Of a stretch of 64,000 bases of DNA, positions 18,244 to 26,981 are shown in pieces. Position numbers and translations under genes: made by a program. The DNA is from G965222335 sp965222335 (GTDB taxonomy: Bacteria > Pseudomonadota > Gammaproteobacteria > Pseudomonadales > Halieaceae): NCBI GenBank assembly GCA_965222335.1, contig OZ244944.1:3720001-3784000 (forward strand), read 5' to 3'. Positions within the stretch are counted from its first letter, which is position 1, and the number at the start of each line of letters is the position of its first letter. Below the pieces are notes generated by a model, which saw only the letters and a program-made list of their open reading frames with translations, had not been told where the DNA came from and did no database searches.

Positions 18244-18441
18244 GGCGACCTCTCTCCCGGTTCCGTGCAGGATGAAGCCGCTATCTTAGCGCATGCTTGC
18301 CGCGGGCGCCGGGTATCAGAAGTTGTACCAGGGCTCGCCGCGAACTCCGGGCGGCTGGATTTAGCCGGCCGAGGCCGGTGTTGCGGTTGATGCCCCCGTT
18401 GCCTCGCTTTAGGCTGCAGCGAGACATTGGCGGACTACAGT

Positions 18442-19602
18442 ATGGCTCTCGACAAGCAACATTTAATGGCCGCGGCGGCGGCCGAAGCTGGCCTTGATGA
18501 CTTTGGTGACCCGTCCTTTCACGAGCCGCTGGAGCGCCTGCTCTGGGCCCTCGAGAACGAGGCCAGGTTGAACGATTTCGGCCGGCTGCGGGCCGAGATG
18601 ACCATTCACGCAGGTCTTCTCACGCGCCTGCAGATTCTGGATTATCTGCAGCGTCACCCGGATGTGAAGGACCAGCCCGTGACCCGGCCGGTCTTTATCC
18701 TGGGCCTGCCGCGCACCGGAACCACGGCCCTGCACCATATGCTGAACCATGATCCCGGCAACCGGACCCTGCGCCTGTGGGAAGCGCAGGCGCCGGTGCC
18801 GCCACCCGAGACCGCCAGCTATCACAGCGACCCGCGTATCGCCGAGCGCGCCGAGGGGGTGGCCCTGACGGAAACCTTCTTGCCCGGCTTCAGGAAGACC
18901 CACCTCATCGACGCCGAGGAGCCGGACGAGTGCTACATGCTCCTGAACCGGGAGTTCATGTCGGTGGAGTACTCGGCGATGTTTCATATTCCCAGCTACG
19001 CCAACTGGTTGTACGCCAATCTCTGTGCCCGCGACTGCTACCGCAGTCATCGCGAGCAGTTGCAGCTGCTGCAGTATCGGCACCCGGGACACTGGGTGCT
19101 CAAGGCGCCGTTTCACCAGCTGGGGCTGCGCCAGATTCTGCACTACTACCCTGACGCGATCATCGTGCAGACACACCGCGCGCCGATGACCTTCGTCGCC
19201 TCTGGCTGCAGTTTTAACGAGATCCTGCGCCGCAGCAGCTCGGACACGATCGACCGCCACGAAATTGGTCGCGACTGGATGGAGATGCTGAGCGTGTACA
19301 CCCGCACTTTTGAGGCGGATCGGGCGGCGCTGGAGCCACAGCATCCGGGGCAGTTTATCGACATCCATCACGATGCCTTTGTCGCCGACCCCTGGCCGGC
19401 GATCGAGCAGATCTACGCCGCCAGGGGTACACCGCTGGACGCTCCCGCCAGGCAGTCCATGCAGGCCTGGCTGGATCAGCATCCACGCGGTAAACACGGC
19501 CGCCACGATTATCACCTCGAGGATTACGGGGTCTCGCGAGAGGAGGTGGCCGCGCTGTTCAGCGACTACCTGCAGCGTTACAACCTCAGTCTGGACGAAT
19601 AA
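18442..19602 (+). CDS. PAPS-dependent sulfotransferase family protein
   Basis: A 386-residue sulfotransferase-fold protein. The 5'-phosphosulfate loop ILGLPRTGTT is at about 86-95, and a second conserved region (HWVLKAPFHQLGLRQILHYYPDA) sits mid-protein. The N-terminal helix AAEAGLDDFGDPSF is typical of the bacterial group found next to acyl-CoA and steroid-type genes. Physiological substrate unknown. The ATG at 18442 starts the conserved region; no strong ribosome site is seen. It is 11 bp ahead of the DUF1214 gene, which suggests a joint function. Confidence 0.8.
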   Translation: MALDKQHLMAAAAAEAGLDDFGDPSFHEPLERLLWALENEARLNDFGRLRAEMTIHAGLLTRLQILDYLQRHPDVKDQPVTRPVFILGLPRTGTTALHHMLNHDPGNRTLRLWEAQAPVPPPETASYHSDPRIAERAEGVALTETFLPGFRKTHLIDAEEPDECYMLLNREFMSVEYSAMFHIPSYANWLYANLCARDCYRSHREQLQLLQYRHPGHWVLKAPFHQLGLRQILHYYPDAIIVQTHRAPMTFVASGCSFNEILRRSSSDTIDRHEIGRDWMEMLSVYTRTFEADRAALEPQHPGQFIDIHHDAFVADPWPAIEQIYAARGTPLDAPARQSMQAWLDQHPRGKHGRHDYHLEDYGVSREEVAALFSDYLQRYNLSLDE

Positions 19603-19613
19603 GGGGAGTTGCC

Positions 19614-20723
19614 ATGCAAAACGAAGACAGCACACAACGGGTCATGAATGGTCAGGCCTGGGATGATTTCTGTGACGCACTCAAGGAAACCGGGCAACTG
19701 GTGTTTCGTGATGCGGCTCCGGACACACCGCTGGACCGGGCCGAGGGGTATCGCTACCTGAGCAGAATGCTGCGCGCCGGGCTGGAGAGCTTTATGGAAT
19801 CCGGGGATGCCGCCTTCCCGGTCCTGCGCTGCCCGGCGCACGAGACTATCAAGCTGGGTGCGGATAACCCCGACAACTACTACCAGACGGCACCGCTCAG
19901 CCCGGACTACGACTACCGCCTGCGGGGCAGCCGCGGCACCGTCGACTACCTCGGTTTCGGCACGGTGATCAATCGCTACAGTAGTGGCGGCGGCATGAAA
20001 ACCGACGGCTTTCTCGACTCGCGCGATATGCACGTGGATGAGGACGGCAATTTCGAGGTGATTATCAGCCAGCGTGAGCAGCCCGGGAACTGGTTGCGCA
20101 TGGGTCCAGAGACCAATGCCCTGAATGTGCGCCAGACCTTCCAGGACCGCAAGACCGAGACCCGGGCCGAGATAGTGCTGGAGCGCATCGGCATGGACCA
20201 GGAGCGACCGGCACCGCTCACCCCGGAGAAGCTGGACCGGGCGCTACAGGGTGCCGTGCAGTTTATGCGCAACACCACGGGGCTGTTCGCGGACTGGGCT
20301 GAGAGCTTCATCCCCACGACCAACGAGGTGGCGCCCGCGGACCAGGCCTTTTGCCAGGCCATCGGGGGCGATCCGAACATCTACTATTTCCACAGCGCAT
20401 GGTCGCTGGCGGAAGACGAGGCACTGGTGGTTGACGCGCCGCGCATACCCGCCTGCCAGACCTGGAACTTCGTGCTGCAGAACTGGTGGATGGAGTCGCT
20501 GGATTTCCGCTATCACACCATTCATTTCAACAAGCACACCGCCACTTATGAAGACGACGGCTCTGTGCGTATTGTCGTGTCACACCAGCGGCCACCCCAT
20601 GCCAACTGGGTGGAGACCACCGGTCACACCCGCGGCACGCTGTGCTGGCGCTGGATAGGCGCTGAGGAGCACCCGCCGGTGAATGCGCGGGTGGTCAAAT
20701 TCAGCGAGCTTAAAGGGAGTTAG
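19614..20723 (+). CDS. DUF1214 domain-containing protein
   Basis: A 369-residue cytoplasmic protein. The C-terminal DUF1214 region contains WRIP-like ARIPACQTWNFVLQNW, a SVRIVVSH strand and PPHANWVETTGHTRGTLCWRW (given as separate family blocks between about 280 and 350). A G-A-G-x-ggmk turn and DSRDMHVDEDG precede it. No enzyme activity is established for this family. It has a strong AGGGGAGTT site and follows the sulfotransferase closely. The 3' end overlaps the convergent msrA gene by 4 bp. Confidence 0.75.
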   Translation: MQNEDSTQRVMNGQAWDDFCDALKETGQLVFRDAAPDTPLDRAEGYRYLSRMLRAGLESFMESGDAAFPVLRCPAHETIKLGADNPDNYYQTAPLSPDYDYRLRGSRGTVDYLGFGTVINRYSSGGGMKTDGFLDSRDMHVDEDGNFEVIISQREQPGNWLRMGPETNALNVRQTFQDRKTETRAEIVLERIGMDQERPAPLTPEKLDRALQGAVQFMRNTTGLFADWAESFIPTTNEVAPADQAFCQAIGGDPNIYYFHSAWSLAEDEALVVDAPRIPACQTWNFVLQNWWMESLDFRYHTIHFNKHTATYEDDGSVRIVVSHQRPPHANWVETTGHTRGTLCWRWIGAEEHPPVNARVVKFSELKGS

Positions 20724-21310
20724 CTTTTCCCCCAGATTTCCGCGAGCCGGTCATCCCGGCCGCAGCTCCAGCGGTAGTACTTGTAGCGCACGGGGTTCTT
20801 CAGGTAGTAGTCCTGGTGATACTCCTCTACCGGCCAGAAGCGCTGGGCGGGAAGCACGGGGGTTACCACCTCGCGCTCCGGGAAGCGCGCCACCACGGCC
20901 GCCCGGGAGGCCTCCGCCTGCGTACGCTGTGCGCCTTCCTGGGCAAAAATCGCCGGGCGGTAACTGGGGCCGCGATCACAGAACTGGCCGCCGTCGTCGA
21001 AGGGGTCGACGTTTTTCCAGTAGTGCTGCAGCAGCTCCTCGTAGCTGACGGTGGTCGGGTCGTAGGTGATTTTGACGGCTTCGTAGTGGCCGCGATGGTC
21101 CCCGGAGTAGGTGGGGTTCTGCATCTTGCCCCCGGTGAAGCCGGAGACGACGTCGAGTATGCCGTCGCGGTCCTGGAAGTCTGATTCCATGCACCAGAAA
21201 CAGCCGCCGGCAAATATCGCGGTCGCGGCACTCTCACCCTCGGGTTCGTTCGCGCCCGTGGTGACCGGATAGAGCAGGGCAAGGCAAAGCAGGGCGGTGA
21301 CAGATCGCAT
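20720..21310 (-). CDS. msrA: peptide-methionine (S)-S-oxide reductase, exported
   Basis: A 196-residue MsrA with an N-terminal signal sequence (about residues 1-20), so it probably repairs oxidised methionine in the periplasm. The active site GGCFWC has its nucleophile Cys at 37. Other family blocks are GGKMQNPTYSGDHRGHYEAV (20 residues, starting near 60), FFDPGQFxDRG-like DPFDDGGQFCDRGPSYR and the EEYHQDYYLKNP end. Start at ATG 21310; the frame open upstream is not supported by a ribosome site. Confidence 0.93.
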   Translation of the reverse strand: MRSVTALLCLALLYPVTTGANEPEGESAATAIFAGGCFWCMESDFQDRDGILDVVSGFTGGKMQNPTYSGDHRGHYEAVKITYDPTTVSYEELLQHYWKNVDPFDDGGQFCDRGPSYRPAIFAQEGAQRTQAEASRAAVVARFPEREVVTPVLPAQRFWPVEEYHQDYYLKNPVRYKYYRWSCGRDDRLAEIWGKS

Positions 21311-21514
21311 CGGTATCTCCAGATTGCGGGAAGCGAGTTCGCTGCCTGTGTAGACCACTAATTCAGCCCGGTGTTCACTCGCACACGACTTGTCAGGGAA
21401 CGGCCCAGGCTACAGACTGCGCGTCTCCAATGTGGCAGCAACACAGGGCGACCATGAGTCCGTACCCCAGTTCGACACCATTGCCAGTCGGCGCCCGACC
21501 GGGGCCCCCTTCGC

Positions 21515-22342
21515 GTGCCTGAGTGGCAGGCGCTGCTGCCGCTGGCCGCGGTGATGCTCGCGGCCGGCCTGCTGGGCGGACTGGTAGCCGGTCTGCTCGG
21601 TGTGGGTGGCGGGATCGTGATCGTGCCGGTGCTGGACGCCGCCCTGGAGGCCCTGGGGGTCGACGGGGCTGTCCGCATGCAGGTCGCGGTAGCCACCTCC
21701 CTGGCCAATATCGTCCCCACCTCCATTGTCTCGGCGCGCGCGCACCGGCGGCGAGGGGGGCTCGATGAGAACATTGTCCGCGCCTGGTCCGCTGCGATCC
21801 TGGCCGGTGCCATACTGGGCGCCTGGCTGGCCACCCAGGTGACAGCGGCAGCCCTGTCCCTGCTGTTCGCCGGGCTTGCGATCCTGGTGGGGATTAAAAT
21901 GATGCTGCCGCTGGATGCCTGGCGCATCGCTGACCAGCCACCGCGCGGCGTTCTCGGGGCCTTGCCGCCGGCGGTTATCGGCACCCTGTCGAGCATGCTC
22001 GGTATCGGCGGCGGGACGCTGACCGTGCCCTTCCTCACCCTGTCGGGCGTCCCGGTGCACCGGGCGGTGGGTACGTCGGCGCTGCTGGGCCTGTTGATCA
22101 GCCTGCCTGGGGCCCTTGCCTTTATCATCACCGGCTGGGGCGATCCGCGCCTGCCCGCCGGTAGCCTGGGCTATGTTAACGTTGCCGGGCTGCTGTTTGT
22201 CAGCCCCGCGACAGTATTGATGGCGCCGCTCGGCGCACGCCTCGCGCACAGTCTGCCGCAGCGCTACCTGTCCCTGGTTTTTGGCGCTTTTCTAGCCCTG
22301 GTCGCACTGCGTATGCTCGGCCGCGCGCTGGGTGCCTGGTAA
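21515..22342 (+). CDS. TauE/SafE-family sulfite/organosulfonate exporter
   Basis: A 275-residue membrane protein with about eight hydrophobic helices arranged as two halves. Each half starts with a glycine-rich loop (GLLGVGGGIVIVPVL near residue 27 and SMLGIGGGTLTVPFL near residue 165). This duplicated GxGGGxxxVP signature is the TauE/SafE hallmark. These proteins are thought to move sulfite, sulfoacetate or related anions. Start GTG at 21515. It precedes kynureninase by 25 bp; any link between them is not obvious. Confidence 0.85.
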   Translation: MPEWQALLPLAAVMLAAGLLGGLVAGLLGVGGGIVIVPVLDAALEALGVDGAVRMQVAVATSLANIVPTSIVSARAHRRRGGLDENIVRAWSAAILAGAILGAWLATQVTAAALSLLFAGLAILVGIKMMLPLDAWRIADQPPRGVLGALPPAVIGTLSSMLGIGGGTLTVPFLTLSGVPVHRAVGTSALLGLLISLPGALAFIITGWGDPRLPAGSLGYVNVAGLLFVSPATVLMAPLGARLAHSLPQRYLSLVFGAFLALVALRMLGRALGAW

Positions 22343-22367
22343 AGGTGTATGCATTGAAGAGGACAAT

Positions 22368-23609
22368 ATGTCGACAATAACCCGCGCCAGCTGTCTCGCG
22401 CTGGACCGCGCCGATGAACTGGCGGGCTTTCGCGCGCGCTTTGCGCTGCCAGAGGACCGGATCTACCTGGACGGAAACTCCCTGGGGGCCATGCCAAGGG
22501 TCGCCAGCGAAGTGGCGCAGGACGTGGTTGCGCGGCAGTGGGGCCAGGGCCTGGTGGGCAGCTGGAACGAGGCGGGCTGGTGGCAGCTATCCCGGCGCCT
22601 GGGAGACAAGCTGGCACGTCTGGTAGGTGCAGATCCCGGCGAGGTCCTGGTGACCGATGCCACCGGTATCAATCTGTTCAAGGCAGTGGCAGCAGCCCTG
22701 TCCCTGCGTCCGGAGCGGCGGGTGGTAGTGATGGAAGGGAGCAATTTCCCGACCGATAACTACGTGGTCCAGGGCCTGCTGGAGACCCTGGGACGGGAGT
22801 ATGAGATACGTTTCACCGAGGAGGAGGGGCTCGATGCCGCCATCGATGCCGACGTGGCGGTGGTCTGCCTGACCCAGGTCCACTACCGCAGCGGCCGCCT
22901 GCTGGATATGCGCGCAGTGACCGCCGAGGCCCATGCAGCAGGCGCGCTGACGGTGTGGGATCTCAGCCACAGTACCGGCGCCGTGGTGGTGGACCTCAAC
23001 GCCTGTGACGCAGACTTTGCGGTGGGCTGCACCTACAAATACCTCAACGGCGGCCCGGGCAGCCCGGGTTACCTGTTCGCCGCCCGGCGCCACCAGGCCC
23101 GCTCCGGGCTACCCCTGCGCGGCTGGTGGGGGCACGAGGCGCCGTTTGATTTTGCCCGGGACTTTCGCCCCGCGGCGGGTGTGGCCCGCTTTGCCACCGG
23201 CACCCAGCCGATCGTCAGCCTGGCGCTGGCAGAGCCGGGGATCGACCTGGCGCTGGAGATGACGCCGGCGCAGCTGAGGCGCAAGTCGCTGTCGCTGACG
23301 TCACTGTTTATGGAACTGGTGGAGGGCCGCTGCGATGGCCTGGGCCTGGAGCTGGTGACACCGCGGGCGCCGGCGCGTCGTGGCAGCCAGGTCGCCCTGC
23401 GTCACCCGCAGGCCTACGCGGTCATGCAGGCGCTGATTGATACGGGGGTGGTCGGCGACTTCCGCGCGCCCGACATCCTGCGCTTTGGTTTTGCCGCGCC
23501 GTACAACAGTCACGTCGAGGTCTGGGATGCCGTCGACCGGCTCGAGTCGTTGCTGCGCAGTGAGGACTGGCGCGCGGCGCGCTACGCGCGCCGCAACCCG
23601 GTAACCTGA
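22368..23609 (+). CDS. kynU: kynureninase
   Basis: A 413-residue PLP enzyme that cleaves kynurenine to anthranilate and alanine. Conserved blocks: YLDGNSLG near residue 33, SWNEAGWW, ATGINLFK, NFPTDNYV, the VWDLSHSTGA block and the Schiff-base lysine at about 224 in CTYKYLNGGPG. The ATG at 22368 has AGAGGA upstream. No other kynurenine-pathway gene (tryptophan dioxygenase, formamidase) is visible, so the enzyme stands alone here. Convergent with the nitronate monooxygenase gene, 6 bp between stops. Confidence 0.94.
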   Translation: MSTITRASCLALDRADELAGFRARFALPEDRIYLDGNSLGAMPRVASEVAQDVVARQWGQGLVGSWNEAGWWQLSRRLGDKLARLVGADPGEVLVTDATGINLFKAVAAALSLRPERRVVVMEGSNFPTDNYVVQGLLETLGREYEIRFTEEEGLDAAIDADVAVVCLTQVHYRSGRLLDMRAVTAEAHAAGALTVWDLSHSTGAVVVDLNACDADFAVGCTYKYLNGGPGSPGYLFAARRHQARSGLPLRGWWGHEAPFDFARDFRPAAGVARFATGTQPIVSLALAEPGIDLALEMTPAQLRRKSLSLTSLFMELVEGRCDGLGLELVTPRAPARRGSQVALRHPQAYAVMQALIDTGVVGDFRAPDILRFGFAAPYNSHVEVWDAVDRLESLLRSEDWRAARYARRNPVT

Positions 23610-23615
23610 GGGCGG

Positions 23616-24581
23616 CTAGGCCGCCAGCAGCCGTGCCCGCGCCGCAGCGTACTCGCGCTTCAGGCGTGCCACCAGCTCGCCGGCCGTGGGCACTTCTTTT
23701 ACCGCACCGATACCCTGGCCACAGCCCCAGATGTCCTTCCAGGCCTTGGCATCGGAATCTCCGCCGGAGCCGAAGTTCATCGCCGAGGGATCGCTCTCGG
23801 GCAGGTTGTCCGGGTCCAGCCCGGCCGCCTCGATAGAGGGCCGCAGGTAGTTGCCGTGGACCCCGGTAAACAGGTTGGTGTAAACGATGTCCGCCGCTGC
23901 ATGGTCGACAATCGCCTGCTTGTAGGCGTCTTCGGCATTCGCCTCGCGGGTGGCAATAAAGGCGGACCCGATATAGCCGAGGTCTGCGCCCATCGCCTCC
24001 GCCGCGAGAATCGCGTCCCCGGTGGCGATCGATCCCGACAGCAGCAGGGGACCGTCGAACCACTCGCGGATTTCCTGCACCAGGGCAAAGGGGGAGGTGG
24101 CACCGGCATGACCGCCAGCGCCCGCGGCCACCGCGATCAGGCCGTCGGCACCCTTTTCGATGGCCTTGCGGGCAAACCGGTTGTTGATCACATCGTGCAG
24201 CACGATACCGCCGTAGGAGTGCACCGCCTCGTTGACAAACTCCTTGGCGCCCAGTGAGGTGATCACAATCGGCACCTTGTATTTGACACACAGTTCCAGG
24301 TCATGCTGCAGGCGATCGTTGGAGCCGTGGACGATCTGGTTGACGGCGTAGGGTGCCGCGGGCGAATCGGGGTGCTCACGGTCATGAGCGGCGAGGGCCT
24401 CGCTGATTTGCTGCAGCCAGCGCTCCAGTTTCTCCGCGGGGCGTGCATTGAGCGAAGGAAATGAACCGACGATGCCCGCCTTGCACTGGGCAATGACCAG
24501 CTCGGGATTGGACACAATAAACATCGGTGCCGCCACGGCGGGCAGCTGCAGCGTTGAGCGCAGGGATTGGGGCAGGGCCAT
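23616..24581 (-). CDS. nitronate monooxygenase family protein
   Basis: A 321-residue FMN TIM-barrel protein of the nitronate monooxygenase / 2-nitropropane dioxygenase family. Visible: APMFIVSNPELV at the N-terminus, a GSFPSLN block, VIxHDVINNR, the phosphate-binding GAGGHAG motif and LLLSGSIATGDAILAAEAMGA before the second phosphate loop. It probably oxidises nitronates, or another flavin-reactive small molecule. It is divergent from the PadR regulator with two palindromes in the shared 119-bp spacer, so it is likely the regulated target. Confidence 0.87.
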   Translation of the reverse strand: MALPQSLRSTLQLPAVAAPMFIVSNPELVIAQCKAGIVGSFPSLNARPAEKLERWLQQISEALAAHDREHPDSPAAPYAVNQIVHGSNDRLQHDLELCVKYKVPIVITSLGAKEFVNEAVHSYGGIVLHDVINNRFARKAIEKGADGLIAVAAGAGGHAGATSPFALVQEIREWFDGPLLLSGSIATGDAILAAEAMGADLGYIGSAFIATREANAEDAYKQAIVDHAAADIVYTNLFTGVHGNYLRPSIEAAGLDPDNLPESDPSAMNFGSGGDSDAKAWKDIWGCGQGIGAVKEVPTAGELVARLKREYAAARARLLAA

Positions 24582-24616
24582 CTCGGATCTCCATTGGGGC
24601 TGGGAAGTCGGTCAAT

Positions 24617-24636
24617 ATATGCAATTTATTGCATAT
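24617..24636. promoter_or_regulatory. palindromic operator, PadR-type, site 1
   Basis: A perfect inverted repeat with 9-bp arms, ATATGCAAT / ATTGCATAT, spaced by 2 bp. It lies in the AT-rich spacer between the divergent nitronate monooxygenase and PadR genes, 36 bp from the former. Its TATGCAA core recurs in site 2, which supports a real operator. Confidence 0.7.
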
Positions 24637-24644
24637 TAAATGAT

Positions 24645-24662
24645 TATGCAAACATTTGTATA
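24645..24662. promoter_or_regulatory. palindromic operator, PadR-type, site 2
   Basis: TATGCAAA and TTTGTATA are separated by CA, an 8-bp inverted repeat with one mismatch. It shares the TATGCAA half-site with site 1. Centre-to-centre distance is 27 bp, roughly two and a half helical turns. It is 38 bp before the PadR start codon, fitting autoregulation. Confidence 0.6.
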
Positions 24663-24700
24663 TACGCTACCCTCGTGAGGTCTGGATCAGGGGAGGGCGC

Positions 24701-25255
24701 ATGGCTCTTTCGCACGCCATTATGACCGCGTTGCTGGACGATGATATGTCCGGTTATGAACTCGCCAAGGCCTTCGATGTGTCCCTGGGGTTTTTCTGGC
24801 ACGCCAGTCACCAGCAGATCTACCAGGAACTGCGCAAGCTGGTAGAGCGCGGCTGGCTGGAGCGCGAGACCGTGCCCCAGCGTGGCAAGCCGGACAAGGT
24901 CCTGCACCGGCTGACACCGCTGGGGCGCGAGGCGCTGGATGCCTGGGTGCTGGAAAAGACCCGCCTGCAGGAAAGCAAGGATGACCTGTGGGTGAAGCTC
25001 TACAACCTCAACCCGGGCAACATCCACTTCCTGGCCGCCGAGGTTGCCAGTCGTCGCGAGCAGATGATGCAGCGTGTCTACCTGTACGAGAAGATCCGTC
25101 GCCGCCACTATGCCGACCCGGAGGCGCTGCCCCTGCGGCGCAAGGGCGTCTACCTCGCGCTGCTGGCGGGCATCCGCCAGGGCGAGCAGTTCCTGGCCTG
25201 GTGTGACGAGGCGCTGGCGATGCTCACCGGTCTGGAAGAACCGCCGGCGCCGTAG
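24701..25255 (+). CDS. PadR-family transcriptional regulator
   Basis: A 184-residue PadR-type repressor. A winged helix at the N-terminus (ALSHAIMTALLDDDMSGYELAKAF, quoted as the family's first two helices around residues 2-25) is followed by HQQIYQELRKLVERGWL and the wing with RKVYRLTPLG-like KVLHRLTPLGREAL. A Vir_act_alpha_C dimerisation helix region fills about 90-175. The ATG at 24701 has GGGGAGG upstream. PadR proteins typically sense phenolics or other small ligands; here the adjacent flavin enzyme and the shared operators suggest local control. Confidence 0.9.
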   Translation: MALSHAIMTALLDDDMSGYELAKAFDVSLGFFWHASHQQIYQELRKLVERGWLERETVPQRGKPDKVLHRLTPLGREALDAWVLEKTRLQESKDDLWVKLYNLNPGNIHFLAAEVASRREQMMQRVYLYEKIRRRHYADPEALPLRRKGVYLALLAGIRQGEQFLAWCDEALAMLTGLEEPPAP

Positions 25256-25312
25256 CCGGGGGCGTCGCCCTTATGCATAATGCAGGCTTCGCGCAGGCAG
25301 CACAGGCTCGCT

Positions 25313-26959
25313 ATGTATCACCAGTACTTCGGACTCTCCGAGGCACCTTTCTCTATCGCGGTGAACCCGCGCTACCTGTTCATGAGTGCCCGCCACCGGG
25401 ATGCCCTTGCGCACCTGCTATATGGGGTCGGCGCAGGCGGTGGCTTTATCCTGCTGACCGGGGAAGTGGGTACCGGCAAGACCACCATCAACCGCTGCCT
25501 GCTGGAGCAGCTGCCTGACGATACGGATGTCGCGATCATCCTCAATCCGGCGCTGGATGCGCTGGAGCTGCTGGCCAGCGTCTGCGACGAACTGGGGATT
25601 GCCCACGACCGCGAACGTCCCAGCCTCAAGTCGCTCACCGACGAATTGCATCGCTTCCTGCTCGAGAATCACGAGCGCGGGCGCAAGACCGTACTCCTGA
25701 TCGACGAGGCCCAGCACCTGGATTTTGATGTGCTGGAACAGATCCGCCTGCTCACCAACCTGGAAACCCACAGCGAAAAGCTGTTGCAGATTGTGCTCAT
25801 CGGCCAGCCCGAACTCGCCGCCATGCTGCAGCGCCCCGAACTGCGCCAGCTCAACCAGCGGATCACTGCGCGCTACAACCTCGAGGCCCTGGACCTCGGG
25901 GAGACCCGTGCCTACATCCGCCACCGCCTGCAGGTCGCCGGCCTGGCACCGGACCGCGAGCTGTTCGGCGATGCCCTGGTACGTCTGATTCACCGGCACA
26001 CCAGGGGCATTCCCCGCCTGATCAACGTGCTCTGCGATCGCGCCCTGCTGGGCGCCTACGGGCGCAACCGGCCCCGGGCGGATCGGGCCACGGTACAGGC
26101 AGCCGCGCGCGAGGTTCTGGGCGAGCAAGCGGTGAAGCCCCGCCGCTGGCCCTGGTGGCTCGCGGCAGGAACGCTGCCGCTTGTGCTCCTGGGGCTGTGG
26201 TCGCTGTGGCCGGCAACGCCGGCACCGGAAATGCCGATCGCGGCACCGGCGCCCGCGACCGCGCCGCCAGTGGCCAGCGCCGAGGCAGCCCCGGTGACGG
26301 CGTCGCCGGTGTCGCCCCCCGCGCCTGTCCAGCCTCCCGAAGAGTCCACCTGGATTTTATCCCCGGCCGCGGCCAGCACCGCCCTGTGGGCGCTGCATAC
26401 GCCGGACCCGCCGCCGGGGGATGCCTGTGCGCCCGACTGGCCCAATGGCCTGAGCTGCTATCGCGACAGCGCCAGGACCTGGGATGCACTGCGCGCCTTC
26501 GACCGCCCCGTGGTGCTGGAGCTGGTAACCCCGGAGCGCTTTGGCGCCGCTGCACTGCTGCTGGCCCTGGGGGAGGAGTCCGCCACCCTGACGTCGGCCG
26601 ACGGCGGGGTGCTCGACGTCCCCCTGGGATCACTGGCGCCGCTGTGGACCGGTGATTTTTTCCTGTACTGGCGCCCGCCGCAGGGCTATCAGCGGCCCCT
26701 GTCCCGGGGCGACAGCGGGCCCGTGGTGGCGACGGTGGCGCGCCAGCTGGCGAGCCTCGACGGCCAGTCAGCGCCGCTGGCCGGGTCGCGCTTCAACGCC
26801 GCCCTGGAGCAACGAGTAACGCTGTTCCAGCGCGCCCATGGGCTGGTGGCGGATGGTGTCATCGGCGTGCGTACCCTGCTGGAGCTGCAGGAGCAGCTTG
26901 GCGAGGCTGTAAGCGGGGCGGCTGCGCTGCCCTCGCTGGCGCCGGGTGGAACAGAATGA
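25313..26959 (+). CDS. gspA: ExeA/GspA-type AAA ATPase with peptidoglycan-binding domain
   Basis: A 548-residue inner-membrane protein of the GspA/ExeA family, which helps place the type II secretion secretin through the cell wall. The AAA domain (about 1-270) has Walker A GEVGTGKTT at 50-58 and Walker B LLIDEAQ at 128-134. A single membrane helix lies at about 281-302, then a Pro/Ala-rich linker. The C-terminal peptidoglycan-binding domain (about 455-530) shows VTLFQRAHGLVADGVIG. gspB follows by 22 bp. No other gsp genes are in the window. Confidence 0.9.
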   Translation: MYHQYFGLSEAPFSIAVNPRYLFMSARHRDALAHLLYGVGAGGGFILLTGEVGTGKTTINRCLLEQLPDDTDVAIILNPALDALELLASVCDELGIAHDRERPSLKSLTDELHRFLLENHERGRKTVLLIDEAQHLDFDVLEQIRLLTNLETHSEKLLQIVLIGQPELAAMLQRPELRQLNQRITARYNLEALDLGETRAYIRHRLQVAGLAPDRELFGDALVRLIHRHTRGIPRLINVLCDRALLGAYGRNRPRADRATVQAAAREVLGEQAVKPRRWPWWLAAGTLPLVLLGLWSLWPATPAPEMPIAAPAPATAPPVASAEAAPVTASPVSPPAPVQPPEESTWILSPAAASTALWALHTPDPPPGDACAPDWPNGLSCYRDSARTWDALRAFDRPVVLELVTPERFGAAALLLALGEESATLTSADGGVLDVPLGSLAPLWTGDFFLYWRPPQGYQRPLSRGDSGPVVATVARQLASLDGQSAPLAGSRFNAALEQRVTLFQRAHGLVADGVIGVRTLLELQEQLGEAVSGAAALPSLAPGGTE

Positions 26960-26981
26960 TCAGCGCGAGAGGTGAACACCG

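Noticed and set aside
18463..19635. 390-codon minus-strand frame
   Set aside because: Mirror of the sulfotransferase gene, which has clear motifs; the antisense product has none.
21358..22249. Two overlapping minus-strand frames of 257 and 279 codons
   Set aside because: Low-complexity Arg/Pro- and Gly/Gln-rich translations opposite the TauE/SafE gene, which shows a duplicated membrane signature.
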